This document shows positions 22,736 through 32,147 of a DNA stretch of 40,406 bases, one piece after another. Position numbers and translations under genes: made by a program. The first letter of the stretch is position 1; the number at the start of each line of letters is the position of its first letter. This stretch comes from Pseudomonadota bacterium. Its GTDB lineage: Bacteria; Pseudomonadota; Gammaproteobacteria; Burkholderiales; Burkholderiaceae_C. The notes beneath the pieces were generated by a model. The model was given only the letters and a program-made list of their open reading frames with translations. It was not told the origin of the DNA and made no database searches. The stretch spans positions 1 through 40,406 of the forward strand of contig JAJYTY010000010.1 of NCBI GenBank assembly GCA_021792835.1, in the 5' to 3' direction.

Positions 22736-23793
22736 TGCAGGAACAGCGGGCTGGAGCGGTACCACTGCACCAGGTGCCGCGCCACGACCAGCATCAGCGC
22801 GCCGGCCGGCAACGCCAGCAGCACGCCGACGAAGCCGAACAGGTCGCCGAAGGCCAGCAGCAGGAAGATCACGAACAGCGGGTGCAGGCCGATACGCCGC
22901 CCGAGCAGGCGCGGCGTCAGGTAGGAGCTCTCCAGCAGCTGGCCGACGCCGTAGACCACCGCCACCGCCCCCACCGCGTACAGGCTCTGGAACTGCAGCG
23001 CCCCGGCCAGCAGCGCCAGCAGCAGCCCGATGCCGAAACCGATGAAGGGCACGGCCACCGCCAGGCCGGTGAACACGCCGATCGGCACCGCGAGCTGGAA
23101 TCCCGCCAGGCTCAGTCCCACCGCGTAGAAAGCCGCCAGCAGCAGCATCACGGTGAGCTGGCCGCGCAGGTAGCTGGCGAGCACGCTGTCGCATTCGTGG
23201 ACGAAGTCGAGCAGCCGGTCGCGGTGGCGCAGCGGAACCAGTCCGACGATACGCTGCATGAGCTCGCGCCAGTCCAGCAGCAGGTACAGCGTCAGCACCG
23301 GGATCAGGATCGCGTTGCCCAGCACGTTCAACAGCGTGCTGCCGCCGCTGCGCGCCGAGCTCAGCAGCTGCAGCGCCCAGCGCTGCGGGTCGCCCGACAC
23401 GCTGCGCGTCAGCAGTTCGCCGAGGCTGCCCAGGTCCACCCGCGCATGCAGGCCCATGCGCGCCGCGGCGGCATCCATCCAGGAGGTGATGGTGCCGACC
23501 AGGCCCGGGACCTGCTTCTGCAATTGCGGCAGCGTGCTCGACAGCACCGAGACGATCAGACTGCCCAGCGCCACCAGCGCGATCGCCAGCAGCACGAGCG
23601 CGACGGTGGCGCCGAGCAGACGGGGAATGCGCCATCGAGCCATGCGCTCGACCGCCGGGTGCAGCGCGTAGGCGATGGTCAGCGCGAGCAGGAACGGCGT
23701 CAGCACCGAGCGCAGCAACCAGCCCGTGCCGACGGCCGCGGCCAGCAGGGCCAGCCAGACGATGCGGGTTTGGGCGCGTTGCGAGATCGGCAC
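22732..23793 (-). CDS. AI-2E / PerM family membrane transporter
   Basis: A 353-residue inner-membrane protein with seven or eight hydrophobic segments and the family fingerprints [67 protein letters not shown] and [36 protein letters not shown]. Members include proteins proposed to export autoinducer-2 and Na+/H+-type antiporters; no signal here decides between them. The start is a GTG at 23793 with only a pyrimidine-rich stretch upstream. It overlaps hda by four bases (GTGA) and is divergent from purM, heading the run that ends with folK. Confidence 0.93.
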   Translation of the reverse strand: MPISQRAQTRIVWLALLAAAVGTGWLLRSVLTPFLLALTIAYALHPAVERMARWRIPRLLGATVALVLLAIALVALGSLIVSVLSSTLPQLQKQVPGLVGTITSWMDAAAARMGLHARVDLGSLGELLTRSVSGDPQRWALQLLSSARSGGSTLLNVLGNAILIPVLTLYLLLDWRELMQRIVGLVPLRHRDRLLDFVHECDSVLASYLRGQLTVMLLLAAFYAVGLSLAGFQLAVPIGVFTGLAVAVPFIGFGIGLLLALLAGALQFQSLYAVGAVAVVYGVGQLLESSYLTPRLLGRRIGLHPLFVIFLLLAFGDLFGFVGVLLALPAGALMLVVARHLVQWYRSSPLFLQ

Positions 23794-23839
23794 GGAGGGA
23801 GGGCTTGCTGGCTGTCGGGGGGTGGGCAGTCGCGCGCCC

Positions 23840-23845
23840 TACAAT
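23840..23845 (+). promoter_or_regulatory. Candidate -10 box of purM
   Basis: TACAAT lies 58 bases before the purM ATG in the 110-base divergent gap. A good -35 is not seen at 16 to 18 bases, so this is only a candidate. Confidence 0.4.
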
Positions 23846-23903
23846 GCTCCGACATTTTAGGCGCCACGGCCCGCCGGGTCGGCGCGCCCCGAACACACCC
23901 CCC

Positions 23904-24956
23904 ATGTCCTCCCAACACGATTCCCCCCAAGCCGGCCTGAGCTATCGCGACGCCGGGGTCGACATCGACGCCGGCGATGCACTGGTCGACGCCATCAAGC
24001 CGCTGGCCGCGCGCACCTTGCGCGACGGCGTGCTGGCCGGGATCGGCGGTTTCGGCGCGCTGTTCGAGTTGCCGCGGCGTTACCGCGAACCCGTGCTGGT
24101 GTCCGGCACCGACGGGGTGGGCACCAAGCTGCGCCTGGCCTTCGAGTGGCAGCGTCACGACACCGTCGGCATCGACCTGGTGGCGATGAGTGTCAACGAC
24201 GTGCTGGTGCAGGGCGCCGAGCCCTTGTTCTTTCTCGACTACTTCGCCTGCGGCAAGCTGCAGGTGGGGGTCGCCGCCAGCGTGGTGGGCGGGATCGCCC
24301 GCGGCTGCGAGATCGCCGGTTGCGCGTTGATCGGCGGCGAGACCGCCGAGATGCCGGGCATGTACCCCGACGGTGAATACGACCTTGCCGGCTTCTGCGT
24401 CGGCGCCGCGGAGAAGTCCCGGCTGGTCAGCGGCGCGTCGACCCGCCCCGGCGACGTGGTGCTGGGGCTGGCTTCCAGCGGGGTGCATTCGAACGGCTAC
24501 TCGCTGGTGCGCAAGGTCATCGAGCGAGCGCGGCCGCGCCTGCCGCGCCAGCTCGACGGCATGGATTTCCGCGACGCGGTGATGATGCCCACGCGCATCT
24601 ACTGCAAGCCGGTGCTCGAGCTGCTGCGCGATACCGAGGTGCGCGCGATGGCCCACATCACCGGCGGCGGCCTGCTGGAGAACATTCCGCGGGTGCTGCC
24701 CGACGGCCTGCAGTGCGTCCTGCAGCGCGGCTCGTGGCACCGTCCCGAGGTCTTCGACTGGCTGCAGCGCGAAGGCGGCATCGACGAGCACGAGATGCTG
24801 CGGACCTTCAACTGCGGAATCGGCTACGTGCTGGTGCTGGCGCCGGAGCATGCCGATGCGGCGCAGCGCGCCCTGCAGGCGGCGGGCGAGAGCTGCGTGC
24901 GTATCGGCCATGTCGCGGCCCGTGGCGACGGCGACGCGGCGGTGGTGCTGCGCTGA
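23904..24956 (+). CDS. purM: Phosphoribosylformylglycinamidine cyclo-ligase (AIR synthetase)
   Basis: A 350-residue enzyme of purine synthesis that closes the imidazole ring of AIR using ATP. It starts [28 protein letters not shown], the usual PurM N-terminus. Key segments are [74 protein letters not shown] and [17 protein letters not shown]. The start ATG has no strong ribosome site; the track's start at 23805 lies in the promoter region. It is divergent from the AI-2E gene and converges with the DksA-like gene. Length is normal for the family. Confidence 0.97.
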   Translation: MSSQHDSPQAGLSYRDAGVDIDAGDALVDAIKPLAARTLRDGVLAGIGGFGALFELPRRYREPVLVSGTDGVGTKLRLAFEWQRHDTVGIDLVAMSVNDVLVQGAEPLFFLDYFACGKLQVGVAASVVGGIARGCEIAGCALIGGETAEMPGMYPDGEYDLAGFCVGAAEKSRLVSGASTRPGDVVLGLASSGVHSNGYSLVRKVIERARPRLPRQLDGMDFRDAVMMPTRIYCKPVLELLRDTEVRAMAHITGGGLLENIPRVLPDGLQCVLQRGSWHRPEVFDWLQREGGIDEHEMLRTFNCGIGYVLVLAPEHADAAQRALQAAGESCVRIGHVAARGDGDAAVVLR

Positions 24957-24987
24957 GCAGGCCGGAACGGGCGCGGATGCGGCGCGC

Positions 24988-25356
24988 TCAGCTCGCCGCG
25001 TGCAGGTGTTCGAAGCGCTGCTGGCAGGCGGCGCAGCGCAGCGCCGCGGGTTGCGCGCGCAGGCGTGCGGGGTCGATCGGCTCGGAGCAGTCGGCGCAGC
25101 GGCCGTAGCTGCCGTCGCGCAGGCGACGCAGCGCGGAGTCGATGTCCTGCAATTCCCCGGCGTCGCGCAGGCTTTGCGCGAGATCGACGGCCTCCATCTC
25201 GAAGTCCACGCCGCGGTCGCTTTCGCCGCGGTGGCTGGGCAGCCCGAGCAGCCCCTGCTCGTCGCGGGTCTCCCGTCGCAGTTCGTCGAGCACCGTGGCG
25301 CGCCGCGCGAGCAGCTGCTGTTCGAGGTCGTGCAGTTCCTGCTGGCTCAACGGCAT
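24988..25356 (-). CDS. DksA/TraR-family zinc-finger protein
   Basis: A 122-residue protein. The N-terminal half is a helical hairpin (LSQQELHDLEQQLLARRATVLDELRRE). The C-terminal zinc finger is GRCADCSEPIDPARLRAQPAALRCAACQQRFE, a four-cysteine dksA/traR type. It is shorter than E. coli DksA (151 residues), and its coiled-coil tip sequence (GVDFEMEAVDL) differs from the DxxDxA tip of DksA, so it may bind RNA polymerase without the same effect. GGGAGA lies five bases before the ATG. It lies 107 bases downstream of murJ on the same strand and converges with purM. The long track ORF here is in frame by chance with antisense sequence. Confidence 0.88.
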   Translation of the reverse strand: MPLSQQELHDLEQQLLARRATVLDELRRETRDEQGLLGLPSHRGESDRGVDFEMEAVDLAQSLRDAGELQDIDSALRRLRDGSYGRCADCSEPIDPARLRAQPAALRCAACQQRFEHLHAAS

Positions 25357-25463
25357 TTGCGTCTCCCGTGGCGACTCCGGCTCCGCCCTGCGGATCATTG
25401 TGCGCCGGGAGTCGCGTCGGCGCCTTGATGCGCTGCAAGCCGGGTCGAGTTTGCGCCGGGAGC

Positions 25464-27011
25464 TCACTCCCGGTGCAGGAAGTGCCGCGGACGCAGGCCC
25501 AGGATGGCAAGGGTTGCGAAATAGGCGACGGCTGCGGCTGCGAGCAGCCCGAAAGCCGCCCCAAGGCGTGCGAGCTGTGCATGCGCGCCCGGCCAGTGCA
25601 GCCATGGCAGGTGCAACGCGCCCCAACCCAGGATTGCCGCGAAGGGCAGCTGAGCCGCCATCACCCGTGCGCCGAAGCCGCCCCAGCCCGGCTGCGCCCG
25701 GTAGCTGCCGCGGCGCCAAAGCCCATGCAGCAGCATGCCCGCATTGAGCAGCGCACCGCAGGAGATGGCCAGCGCCAGCCCGGCGTGCTGCAGGCGCGGC
25801 ACGAACACGATGTTGAGCAGCTGCGTGAACACCAGCACGACCAGCGCCATCTTGACCGGGGTGCGGATGTCGCGCCGCGCATAGAAGCCCGGGGCGAGGA
25901 TCTTCACGCCGACGAGTCCGAGCAGGCCCAGCCCGTAGGCGCGCAGCGCGCGCGTGGTCTGCTCGACGTCGAAGGCGTTGAAATGCCCGTACTGGAACAG
26001 GATGGACACCAGCGGGGTGGCGAACAGGCCCAGCGCGATCGCCGCCGGCAGCGCCAGCATCAGGCACAGCCGCAGGCCCCAGTCGAGCAGCGAGCTGTAG
26101 CGCTGCGCGTCGGAGGCAGCGTGTGCGCGCGACAGGCTGGGCAGCAGCACCGAGCCCAGTGCCACGCCGAGCAGCGCGGTCGGGAATTCCATCAGGCGGT
26201 CGGCGTAGGCCAGCCACGACACGCTGCCGGGGCGCAAATGCGAGGCGATCTGGGTGTTGATGACCAGCGAGACCTGCGCCACCGAGACCGACAGGCTGGC
26301 CGGCAGCATCTGCTTCACCACGCGGCGCACCCCGGGCGAGCGCCACGCGGCGGCGAAATTCAGGTGCAGGCGCGGCAGCACCGCGTAGCGACGCAGCGCC
26401 GGGATCTGCACCGCCAGTTGCAGCACTCCGCCGACCACCACGCCGACGGCCAGCGCGTAGACCGGCGGGTGCATCGTGCGGTGCAGCAGCACCGCCGCGG
26501 CGATCACGCTCAGGTTCAGCAGCGCCGGGGTCAGCGACGACACCGTGAAGTGCTTCCAGGTGTTGAGGATGCCCGCCGACAGCGCCACCAGCGAGATGAT
26601 GCCGGCATAGGGGAACATCAGGCGCGCCATCCAGGTGGCGGCGTCGAAGGCCTTGGGATGCAGCCCGGAGGCGGTCAGCAGCACCAGCACCGGCGCGCCG
26701 ATCACGCCGAGCAGGCTCACCCCGGCGAGGATCCAGGCCAGCGCGGTGGCCACGTCGTCGATCAGGCGCTGGTTGTCCTGCGGGCTGTCGTTCTCGCGCG
26801 ATGCGGCGAGAATCGGGATGAAGGCCTGCGAGAACGCGCCCTCGGCGAACAGCCGGCGCAGCAGGTTGGGCAGGCGGAACGCGACGTTGAACGCATCGGT
26901 CCAGGCGCTGGCGCCGAAATAGCGGGCGATCAGCACCTCGCGCACGAGCCCCGTGATGCGCGACACCAGCGTGAGCAGGGAGACGGTGTAGGCGGCGCGC
27001 AGCAGGTTCAC
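25464..27011 (-). CDS. murJ: Lipid II flippase MurJ (MviN)
   Basis: A 515-residue polytopic membrane protein of the MOP superfamily that flips lipid II across the inner membrane for peptidoglycan synthesis. About 14 hydrophobic segments are spread along it. Family blocks include SRITGLVREVLIARYFGASAWTDAFNVAFRLPNLLRRLFAEGAFSQAFIPIL, SVAQVSLVINTQIAS and SWLAYADRLMEFPTALLGVALGSVLLPSLS. I place the start at GTG 27011 (MNLLRAAYTVS), which lines up with the conserved MNLL start of MurJ. The track's ATG at 27020 lies inside a perfect TATAAT (27019-27024). If that is the -10 box, the transcript begins at or beside the GTG and would be leaderless. Confidence 0.95.
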   Translation of the reverse strand: MNLLRAAYTVSLLTLVSRITGLVREVLIARYFGASAWTDAFNVAFRLPNLLRRLFAEGAFSQAFIPILAASRENDSPQDNQRLIDDVATALAWILAGVSLLGVIGAPVLVLLTASGLHPKAFDAATWMARLMFPYAGIISLVALSAGILNTWKHFTVSSLTPALLNLSVIAAAVLLHRTMHPPVYALAVGVVVGGVLQLAVQIPALRRYAVLPRLHLNFAAAWRSPGVRRVVKQMLPASLSVSVAQVSLVINTQIASHLRPGSVSWLAYADRLMEFPTALLGVALGSVLLPSLSRAHAASDAQRYSSLLDWGLRLCLMLALPAAIALGLFATPLVSILFQYGHFNAFDVEQTTRALRAYGLGLLGLVGVKILAPGFYARRDIRTPVKMALVVLVFTQLLNIVFVPRLQHAGLALAISCGALLNAGMLLHGLWRRGSYRAQPGWGGFGARVMAAQLPFAAILGWGALHLPWLHWPGAHAQLARLGAAFGLLAAAAVAYFATLAILGLRPRHFLHRE

Positions 27012-27018
27012 GCGGCGC

Positions 27019-27024
27019 ATTATA
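27019..27024 (-). promoter_or_regulatory. Candidate -10 box of murJ overlapping its first ATG
   Basis: The minus strand reads TATAATG: a perfect -10 hexamer that includes the ATG chosen by the ORF track. Seven bases downstream is the GTG that best fits the MurJ family start. The -35 region (GCTTTC at 17 bases) is weak. Confidence 0.5.
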
Positions 27025-27069
27025 GGAATGCGCCGGGCGCGAAAGCTCCCTGGCCATGCGCGACACGCT

Positions 27070-27097
27070 TTGCGCGCAGGGGTCTTGCCGCTATACT
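27070..27097 (+). promoter_or_regulatory. Sigma-70 type promoter of rpsT
   Basis: TTGCGC (27070-27075) and TATACT (27092-27097) are separated by 16 bases. Transcription should start near 27104, about 30 bases before the rpsT ATG. Confidence 0.65.
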
Positions 27098-27135
27098 AGA
27101 CGCTTTTCCCAGAATTTTTCCCGAGGTCACTTTCC

Positions 27136-27432
27136 ATGGCGACATCCGCGCAAGCGAAAAAGAAAAGCGCCCGCACGCCCTCCGGGCGCAAGCGCGCGCG
27201 TCAGGACATCAAGCTCAACGCCGCCAATTCGGCCATGCGCTCGCGCTTTCGCACCGCGGTGAAGTCGGTGCGCAAGGCGATCGCCGCCGGCGACAAGGCG
27301 CGTGCCGCGGAGGCCTTCAAGGCCGCCGTGCCGGTGCTGGACTCGATCGCCCGCAAGGGCCTGTTCCACCCCAACAAGGCGGCGCGCGACAAGAGCCGTC
27401 TGAACGCCGCGCTGAAGGCGATGGGGGCCTGA
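27136..27432 (+). CDS. rpsT: 30S ribosomal protein S20
   Basis: A 98-residue, very basic helical ribosomal protein that binds 16S rRNA early in assembly. It has the family features [42 protein letters not shown] and a C-terminal [23 protein letters not shown]. It starts at the ATG nine bases after GAGGT. It is divergent from murJ and followed by two hairpins, one a likely terminator, so it is probably monocistronic. Confidence 0.98.
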   Translation: MATSAQAKKKSARTPSGRKRARQDIKLNAANSAMRSRFRTAVKSVRKAIAAGDKARAAEAFKAAVPVLDSIARKGLFHPNKAARDKSRLNAALKAMGA

Positions 27433-27441
27433 GCACGTCCC

Positions 27442-27462
27442 GGGCCGGGCGCTGCCCGGCCC
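27442..27462 (+). terminator. Strong GC hairpin directly after rpsT
   Basis: GGGCCGGGC-GCT-GCCCGGCCC is a 9-bp stem beginning nine bases after the rpsT stop. It has no T-run, so it may protect the rpsT mRNA end or assist termination with the second hairpin at 27514. Confidence 0.4.
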
Positions 27463-27513
27463 CGCCCCGAGCCAATCTGGCGCGGCCCGTCGCAGGCGGG
27501 TTGCGAGCGTACG

Positions 27514-27540
27514 AAGCCCGCGTCGAGCGGGCTTTGTCGT
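27514..27540 (+). terminator. Likely intrinsic terminator between rpsT and argD
   Basis: AAGCCCGC-GTCGA-GCGGGCTT forms an 8-bp stem followed by a short T-rich tail (TGTCGTCTG). It lies about 30 bases before the argD ATG, separating the two genes. Confidence 0.6.
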
Positions 27541-27568
27541 CTGTGGTCTTTACTTCGAGGAACCGTCC

Positions 27569-28747
27569 ATGCCAGGTCATCTGATGCAGAACTACTCCCG
27601 CCAGGCCCTGGCGCTCAGCCACGGCGAGGGCGCCTGGGTGTGGGACACCGAGGGACGGCGCTACCTGGACGGGCTCAGCGGAATCGCGGTCAACACCGTC
27701 GGCCACGCGCATCCCCGCCTGGTGGCGGCGCTGCGCGACCAGGTCGGCAAGCTGATTCATTGCTCCAACGTCTACCAGATTCCCTTGCAGGAACAACTGG
27801 CCGATCGTCTGTGCGCGCTGGCGGGGGCGGATGCCGCCTTCTTCTGCAACTCGGGGCTGGAGGCGAACGAGGCGGCGATCAAGCTGGCGCGCCTGTGGGG
27901 GCATCGCCGCGCAGCCGGCCTGCCCGAGATCCTGGTGTTCGACGGGGCCTTCCACGGCCGTTCGCTGGCCACGCTGTCGGCCACCGGCAACCCGAAGGTG
28001 CAAAAGGGCTTCGAGCCGCTGGTCGAGGGCTTCGTGCGCGTGCCGTTGAACGACCAGGCCGCGGTGGAGCGCGCCGCGCGCGAGCACCCCGGCCTGTGCG
28101 CGGTGTTCATCGAGGCGATCCAGGGCGAGGGAGGAATCCGCCCGGCGCAGCTGGAGTTCCTGCGCTTCCTGCGCGGCCTGTGCGATCGCAACGGCTGGCT
28201 GCTGATGATCGACGAGGTGCAGTGCGGCATGGGGCGCACCGGGCGCTGGCTGGCGCACCAGTGGGCCGGCGTGCGCCCGGACGTCGTGGCGATGGCCAAG
28301 GGGCTGGCCTCCGGCGTGCCGATCGGCGCCCTGCTCGGCTACGGCGAGGCTGCGCGCGTGTTCGGCCCCGGCCAGCACGGCAGCACCTTCGGCGGCAATC
28401 CGCTGGCCTGCCGCGCCGCGCTGGAGACCCTGGCCATCATCGAGGACGAGGGGCTGCTGGACAACGCGCAGCGCATCGGCGGCTGGATGCTCGGGCAGTT
28501 GCGCGAGCGCGTCGGCGGCCTTGCCGGGGTGGTCGAGGTGCGCGGCAGCGGCCTGATGATCGGCATCGAGCTCGAGCGCGCCTGCGGGGAACTCGTCGCG
28601 CAGGCGCAGCAGGCCGGCTTGTTGATCAACGTCACGCATGAACGGGTGATCCGCCTGCTGCCGCCGCTGATCCTGCGCCAGGAAGAGGCCGAGCAGATGC
28701 TGGCCTTGCTGGTGCCGCTGGTGCAGCGTTTCGTCGGCGCGGCCTGA
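27569..28747 (+). CDS. argD: Acetylornithine aminotransferase
   Basis: A 392-residue PLP-dependent class III aminotransferase that converts N-acetylglutamate semialdehyde to N-acetylornithine in arginine synthesis. Visible signatures are the N-terminal YLDGLSGIAVNTVGHAHPRLV, the cofactor-phosphate loop NSGLEANEAAIKLAR, FHGRSLATLSATGN, the PLP-ring aspartate in LLMIDEVQCGMGRTG and the Schiff-base lysine in MAKGLASGVPIG. GAGGAA lies seven bases before the ATG. It is followed 14 bases later by argF, forming an arginine-biosynthesis pair. Some enzymes of this family also act as succinyldiaminopimelate aminotransferase. Confidence 0.96.
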   Translation: MPGHLMQNYSRQALALSHGEGAWVWDTEGRRYLDGLSGIAVNTVGHAHPRLVAALRDQVGKLIHCSNVYQIPLQEQLADRLCALAGADAAFFCNSGLEANEAAIKLARLWGHRRAAGLPEILVFDGAFHGRSLATLSATGNPKVQKGFEPLVEGFVRVPLNDQAAVERAAREHPGLCAVFIEAIQGEGGIRPAQLEFLRFLRGLCDRNGWLLMIDEVQCGMGRTGRWLAHQWAGVRPDVVAMAKGLASGVPIGALLGYGEAARVFGPGQHGSTFGGNPLACRAALETLAIIEDEGLLDNAQRIGGWMLGQLRERVGGLAGVVEVRGSGLMIGIELERACGELVAQAQQAGLLINVTHERVIRLLPPLILRQEEAEQMLALLVPLVQRFVGAA

Positions 28748-28761
28748 GGAGGGGCTCCGTG

Positions 28762-29703
28762 ATGACCCATACCCCCGTGCGCCATTACCTGCAGTTCAGC
28801 GATCTGACGCGTGACGAGTACGCCTACCTCTTTCATCGCAGCGCGCTGATCAAGTCGCGCTTCAAGGGCTACGAGCTGCACCAGCCGCTGGTGGACCGGA
28901 CGCTGGCGATGATCTTCGAGAAGCACTCGACGCGCACGCGCCTGAGCTTCGAGGCCGGCATGCACCAGCTCGGCGGAGCCGCCATCTACATCAACACCCG
29001 CGACAGCCAGCTCGGGCGCGGCGAGCCCATCGAGGACGCCGCGCAGGTGTTCTCGCGCATGGTCGACCTGGTGATGATCCGCACCTACGGGCACGACATC
29101 GTCGAGCGCTTCGCCGCGCATTCGCGCGTGCCGGTGATCAACGGACTGACCAACGAGTTCCATCCCTGCCAGGTGCTGGCCGACGTGTTCACCTACATCG
29201 AGCACCGCGGCGACATCGCCGGCAAGGTCGTGGCGTGGGTCGGCGATGCCAACAACATGCTCTACACCTGGCTGCAGGCAGGGGCGATCCTCGGCTTCAC
29301 GGTGCATTTCTCGGGCCCGCCGGGCTACGGCGTGGAGCTGCAGCGCGCGGGCTACCCGGTCAGCGAGGCCGAACGGGCCTGCCTGCGCTGCTTCGACGAC
29401 CCGCGACAGGCCTGCGAGGGTGCGCACCTGGTCACCACCGACGTGTGGACCAGCATGGGTTACGAGGCGGAGAACTCCGCGCGACTGAAGGCCTTCCAGG
29501 GGTTCATGGTCGACACCGCGATGATGCTGCGCGCCGACCCGCAGGCCCTGTTCATGCACTGCCTGCCCGCGCACCGCGGCGAGGAAGTGCAGGCCGAGGT
29601 CATCGACGGGCCGCGCAGCGTGGTCTGGGACGAGGCCGAGAACCGCCTGCACGTGCAGAAGGCGCTGATGGAATTCCTGCTGCTCGGCCAGCTTGACGAT
29701 TGA
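28762..29703 (+). CDS. argF: Ornithine carbamoyltransferase
   Basis: A 313-residue enzyme forming citrulline from ornithine and carbamoyl phosphate. The carbamoyl-phosphate site is FEKHSTRTRLSFEAG, the substrate loops are HPCQVLADVFTYIEH and VGDANNMLYTWL, and the ornithine/catalytic cysteine region is MHCLPAHRGEEV. I start at ATG 28762, eight bases after GAGGAGGGG, rather than the overlapping GTG three bases before it. It lies 14 bases downstream of argD, so the two are probably one operon. It converges with rsgA. Confidence 0.97.
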   Translation: MTHTPVRHYLQFSDLTRDEYAYLFHRSALIKSRFKGYELHQPLVDRTLAMIFEKHSTRTRLSFEAGMHQLGGAAIYINTRDSQLGRGEPIEDAAQVFSRMVDLVMIRTYGHDIVERFAAHSRVPVINGLTNEFHPCQVLADVFTYIEHRGDIAGKVVAWVGDANNMLYTWLQAGAILGFTVHFSGPPGYGVELQRAGYPVSEAERACLRCFDDPRQACEGAHLVTTDVWTSMGYEAENSARLKAFQGFMVDTAMMLRADPQALFMHCLPAHRGEEVQAEVIDGPRSVVWDEAENRLHVQKALMEFLLLGQLDD

Positions 29704-29745
29704 TGCAATGCCCCGAGGCCCGGGCTTTGTCCGGCCCCCGGCTGG

Positions 29746-30642
29746 CTACTGCAGCAGCTCGCGCAGCACCCGCAAATACAGCGCGTAGCGCTCGGGGTCG
29801 ATCTCGCCGGCGGCGACGGCTTCGCGCACCACGCAGCCCGGCTCCTCGCGGTGGGTGCAGTTCTGGAAACGGCAGCGGCCGTTGCGCTGCGCCAGCTCGG
29901 GCAGCGCATGCTGCAGCTGGGTCACGCTCAGGTGCTGCAGGCCGAAGGCCTGGAATCCCGGCGAGTCGAGCAGCGCGCTGGCCTCCGGCATCCCCGGCAG
30001 CGTCCACAGGCGCGTGCTGGTCGTCGTGTGGCGCCCCGAGTTCAGCGCCTCGCTGAGGGCGCCGGTGACGGCGTGGATCCCCGGCAGCAGCGCATTGGCC
30101 AGCGTCGACTTGCCCACCCCGGAGGCGCCGATGAGCATCGAGGTGCGTCCGGCCAGCCACGGCCGCAGCGCCTCGACCGCGCGCTGCGGCGCTCCCAGCG
30201 CCGACAACTCCAGCACCGGGTAGCCGCATTGCTCCAGCGGGCGCAGGCGCCGGCGCAGCTCGGCGGTCTGGGGCAGCTCGCACTTGTTGAGCACGAGCAG
30301 GCATTCGATGTCCTCGGCGCCGGCGGCGATCAGCGCGCGTCCCACGAGGTCGAGGTTGGGTGTCGGCTGCGCCGCGGTGACCACCAGCAGCAGGTCGAGG
30401 TTGGCGGCGAACACCTTGCTGCGCCGCAAGTCCTGGCGCCACAGCATGTTGCGCCGCGGCAGCACGGTGTCGATCAGCGCCGGGTCGCCGGGTTGCAGCA
30501 GCACCTCGTCGCCGCACACCACGTCGCCGCGCTTGCCGCGGGTCACGCAGGCCAGCGGCGCGTCGCCGCCGGCGTCGGCCAGGTAGTTGCGCCCGAACGC
30601 GGCGACGATGCGCGCGCGCTGTGAGCGTTGGGGCTGTGTCAT
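29746..30642 (-). CDS. rsgA: Small ribosomal subunit biogenesis GTPase RsgA
   Basis: A 298-residue circularly permuted GTPase that checks late 30S assembly. An N-terminal OB-fold (ARIVAAFGRNYLADAGG) is followed by the G motifs in permuted order: LLVLNKCEL (G4), then SAL (G5), GASGVGKSTLAN (G1), TTTSTR (G2) and LLDSPGF (G3). The C-terminal zinc knuckle is RCRFQNCTHREEPGC. The ATG follows immediately after the TAG of the upstream M48 protease gene, so the pair is almost certainly co-transcribed and may be translationally coupled. It converges with argF across 42 bases. Confidence 0.96.
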   Translation of the reverse strand: MTQPQRSQRARIVAAFGRNYLADAGGDAPLACVTRGKRGDVVCGDEVLLQPGDPALIDTVLPRRNMLWRQDLRRSKVFAANLDLLLVVTAAQPTPNLDLVGRALIAAGAEDIECLLVLNKCELPQTAELRRRLRPLEQCGYPVLELSALGAPQRAVEALRPWLAGRTSMLIGASGVGKSTLANALLPGIHAVTGALSEALNSGRHTTTSTRLWTLPGMPEASALLDSPGFQAFGLQHLSVTQLQHALPELAQRNGRCRFQNCTHREEPGCVVREAVAAGEIDPERYALYLRVLRELLQ

Positions 30643-31926
30643 CTAGGCTGCGGCGGCGCCTTCGGGCAGGCCGAGCCGGGCCAGGCGTTGCAGCGCCGGG
30701 GGGTGGCTGTAGTAGAAGCGCACGAACCAGGGGTCGGGGGTCAGGGTCGACGCGTTGTCGCGGTACATGCGCAGCAGCGCGCTGCCCAGCGCACGCGCAT
30801 CGCTGTGACTGGCCGCGTAGGCGTCGGCCTCGAACTCGTGCCTGCGCGACCAGCTAGCGCTCAGCGGGGTGACGAACACCCCGAAAACCGGCAGCGCCAG
30901 GCTGAACAGGATCAGCGCCGCCGCCTGGTTGCCGCCGAGCAGATCGGGCTCGAAGCCCAGCCCGGTGTAGAACCACACGCGCGACGCCAGCCATCCCAGC
31001 AGCGCGAATCCGGCCAGGCTCAGGCCCAGGGTCAGCAGCAGGCGCTGCTGGATGTGGTGGCGCTTGTAGTGCCCGACCTCGTGCGCCAGCACAGCCTCGA
31101 TCTGCCGTGCGTCGAGCTGTCCCAGCAGCGTGTCGAACAGCACGACCCGGCGCGCCGAGCCGATCCCGGTGAAGTAGGCATTGGCGTGCGCGCTGCGGCG
31201 CGAACCGTCCATCACGTACAGGCCCTGCAGCGCGAAGCCGCAGCGCTGCATCAGCTGCTGGGCGCGGCTCTTGACCTCGCCTTCGGGTAGGGGCTCGAAG
31301 CGGTTGAACAGCGGCGCGATCCAGGTCGGGAACACGACCATCATGGTCAGGCTGAATGCGGCGAAGGCCAGCCAGGCCCACAGCCACCACCAGTCGCTGC
31401 CGCGCATCAGCCACAGCACCAGCAGCGCCAGCGGCGCCATGACCAGCGCCCCCAGCAGCAGCCCCCTGGCCTGGTCGGCGAAGAACAGCCCGGGAGTGCT
31501 GCGGTTGAAGCCGAAGCGGGCTTCGAGGCGGAAGGTGCTCCATAGCTCCCAGGGCAGATCGATCAGCGCGCCGATCAACGCGAACTCGCCCAGCAGCAGC
31601 AGCTGCGCCAGCAGCCCGTCGCCGAACAGCGACGTGTTGGCACGAGCCAGCAGCTGCAGTCCGCCGAACAGCGTCCAGCCGACCAGCACCGCGGCCGAGA
31701 ACAGCGAATGCCACAGTCCCACGCGCTGGCGCGCGCTGGTGTAGTCGGCAGCCTTGCGATGCGCCTGCAGGTCGATGACCCCGGCGAAAGCCTCGGGAAC
31801 GTGGTCGCGGTGGCTCTGCACGTGGCGGATCTGGCGCGCCCCCAGCCACAGTCGCAGCGCGGTCGACAGCAGCAGCGCGGCCGCGAACACGAGGCTGCAC
31901 AGCAGGGAAGTCCGGGACAGGGTCAT
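30643..31926 (-). CDS. M48-family (Ste24-like) membrane metalloprotease
   Basis: A 427-residue membrane protease. The zinc-binding motif is [10 protein letters not shown] (HExxH) with the third ligand in [12 protein letters not shown]. Multiple hydrophobic segments (about 5-25, 75-95, 108-130, 150-175, 182-205, 305-325 and 345-365) and the N-terminal region around [19 protein letters not shown] resemble the CAAX-protease Ste24 subfamily. It probably degrades or processes inner-membrane or cell-envelope proteins. The start is ATG 31926 ([12 protein letters not shown]); the 27 residues added in the track are Pro-rich and unlikely. It abuts rsgA with no gap and is divergent from orn across 221 bases. 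Confidence 0.92.
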   Translation of the reverse strand: MTLSRTSLLCSLVFAAALLLSTALRLWLGARQIRHVQSHRDHVPEAFAGVIDLQAHRKAADYTSARQRVGLWHSLFSAAVLVGWTLFGGLQLLARANTSLFGDGLLAQLLLLGEFALIGALIDLPWELWSTFRLEARFGFNRSTPGLFFADQARGLLLGALVMAPLALLVLWLMRGSDWWWLWAWLAFAAFSLTMMVVFPTWIAPLFNRFEPLPEGEVKSRAQQLMQRCGFALQGLYVMDGSRRSAHANAYFTGIGSARRVVLFDTLLGQLDARQIEAVLAHEVGHYKRHHIQQRLLLTLGLSLAGFALLGWLASRVWFYTGLGFEPDLLGGNQAAALILFSLALPVFGVFVTPLSASWSRRHEFEADAYAASHSDARALGSALLRMYRDNASTLTPDPWFVRFYYSHPPALQRLARLGLPEGAAAA

Positions 31927-32147
31927 GTCGGGGTGAGTGGGCAACGGGCCGGGGCGGGGGGATGGGGCGGGGGACGGGGCGGCTGGCCGCCTTGCCGCGG
32001 GGGGCATGCGAGAATGGAGCTTCGGTACGCGGCGCAGCAGCGCTCCGTCGAGCGCGGCCGAGTCGCCGCAATGTTCCCATTATCCCATTCACGTCGTGTC
32101 GGCGGGCGGCCGTGGCCGCGTCGCGTCCGGCACGGCGCAACTGCCGC

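Noticed and set aside
29704-29745. Terminator between convergent argF and rsgA
   Set aside because: GC-rich partial repeats (GGCCCGGGC, GTCCGGCCC) are present, but there is no clean stem with a T-run.
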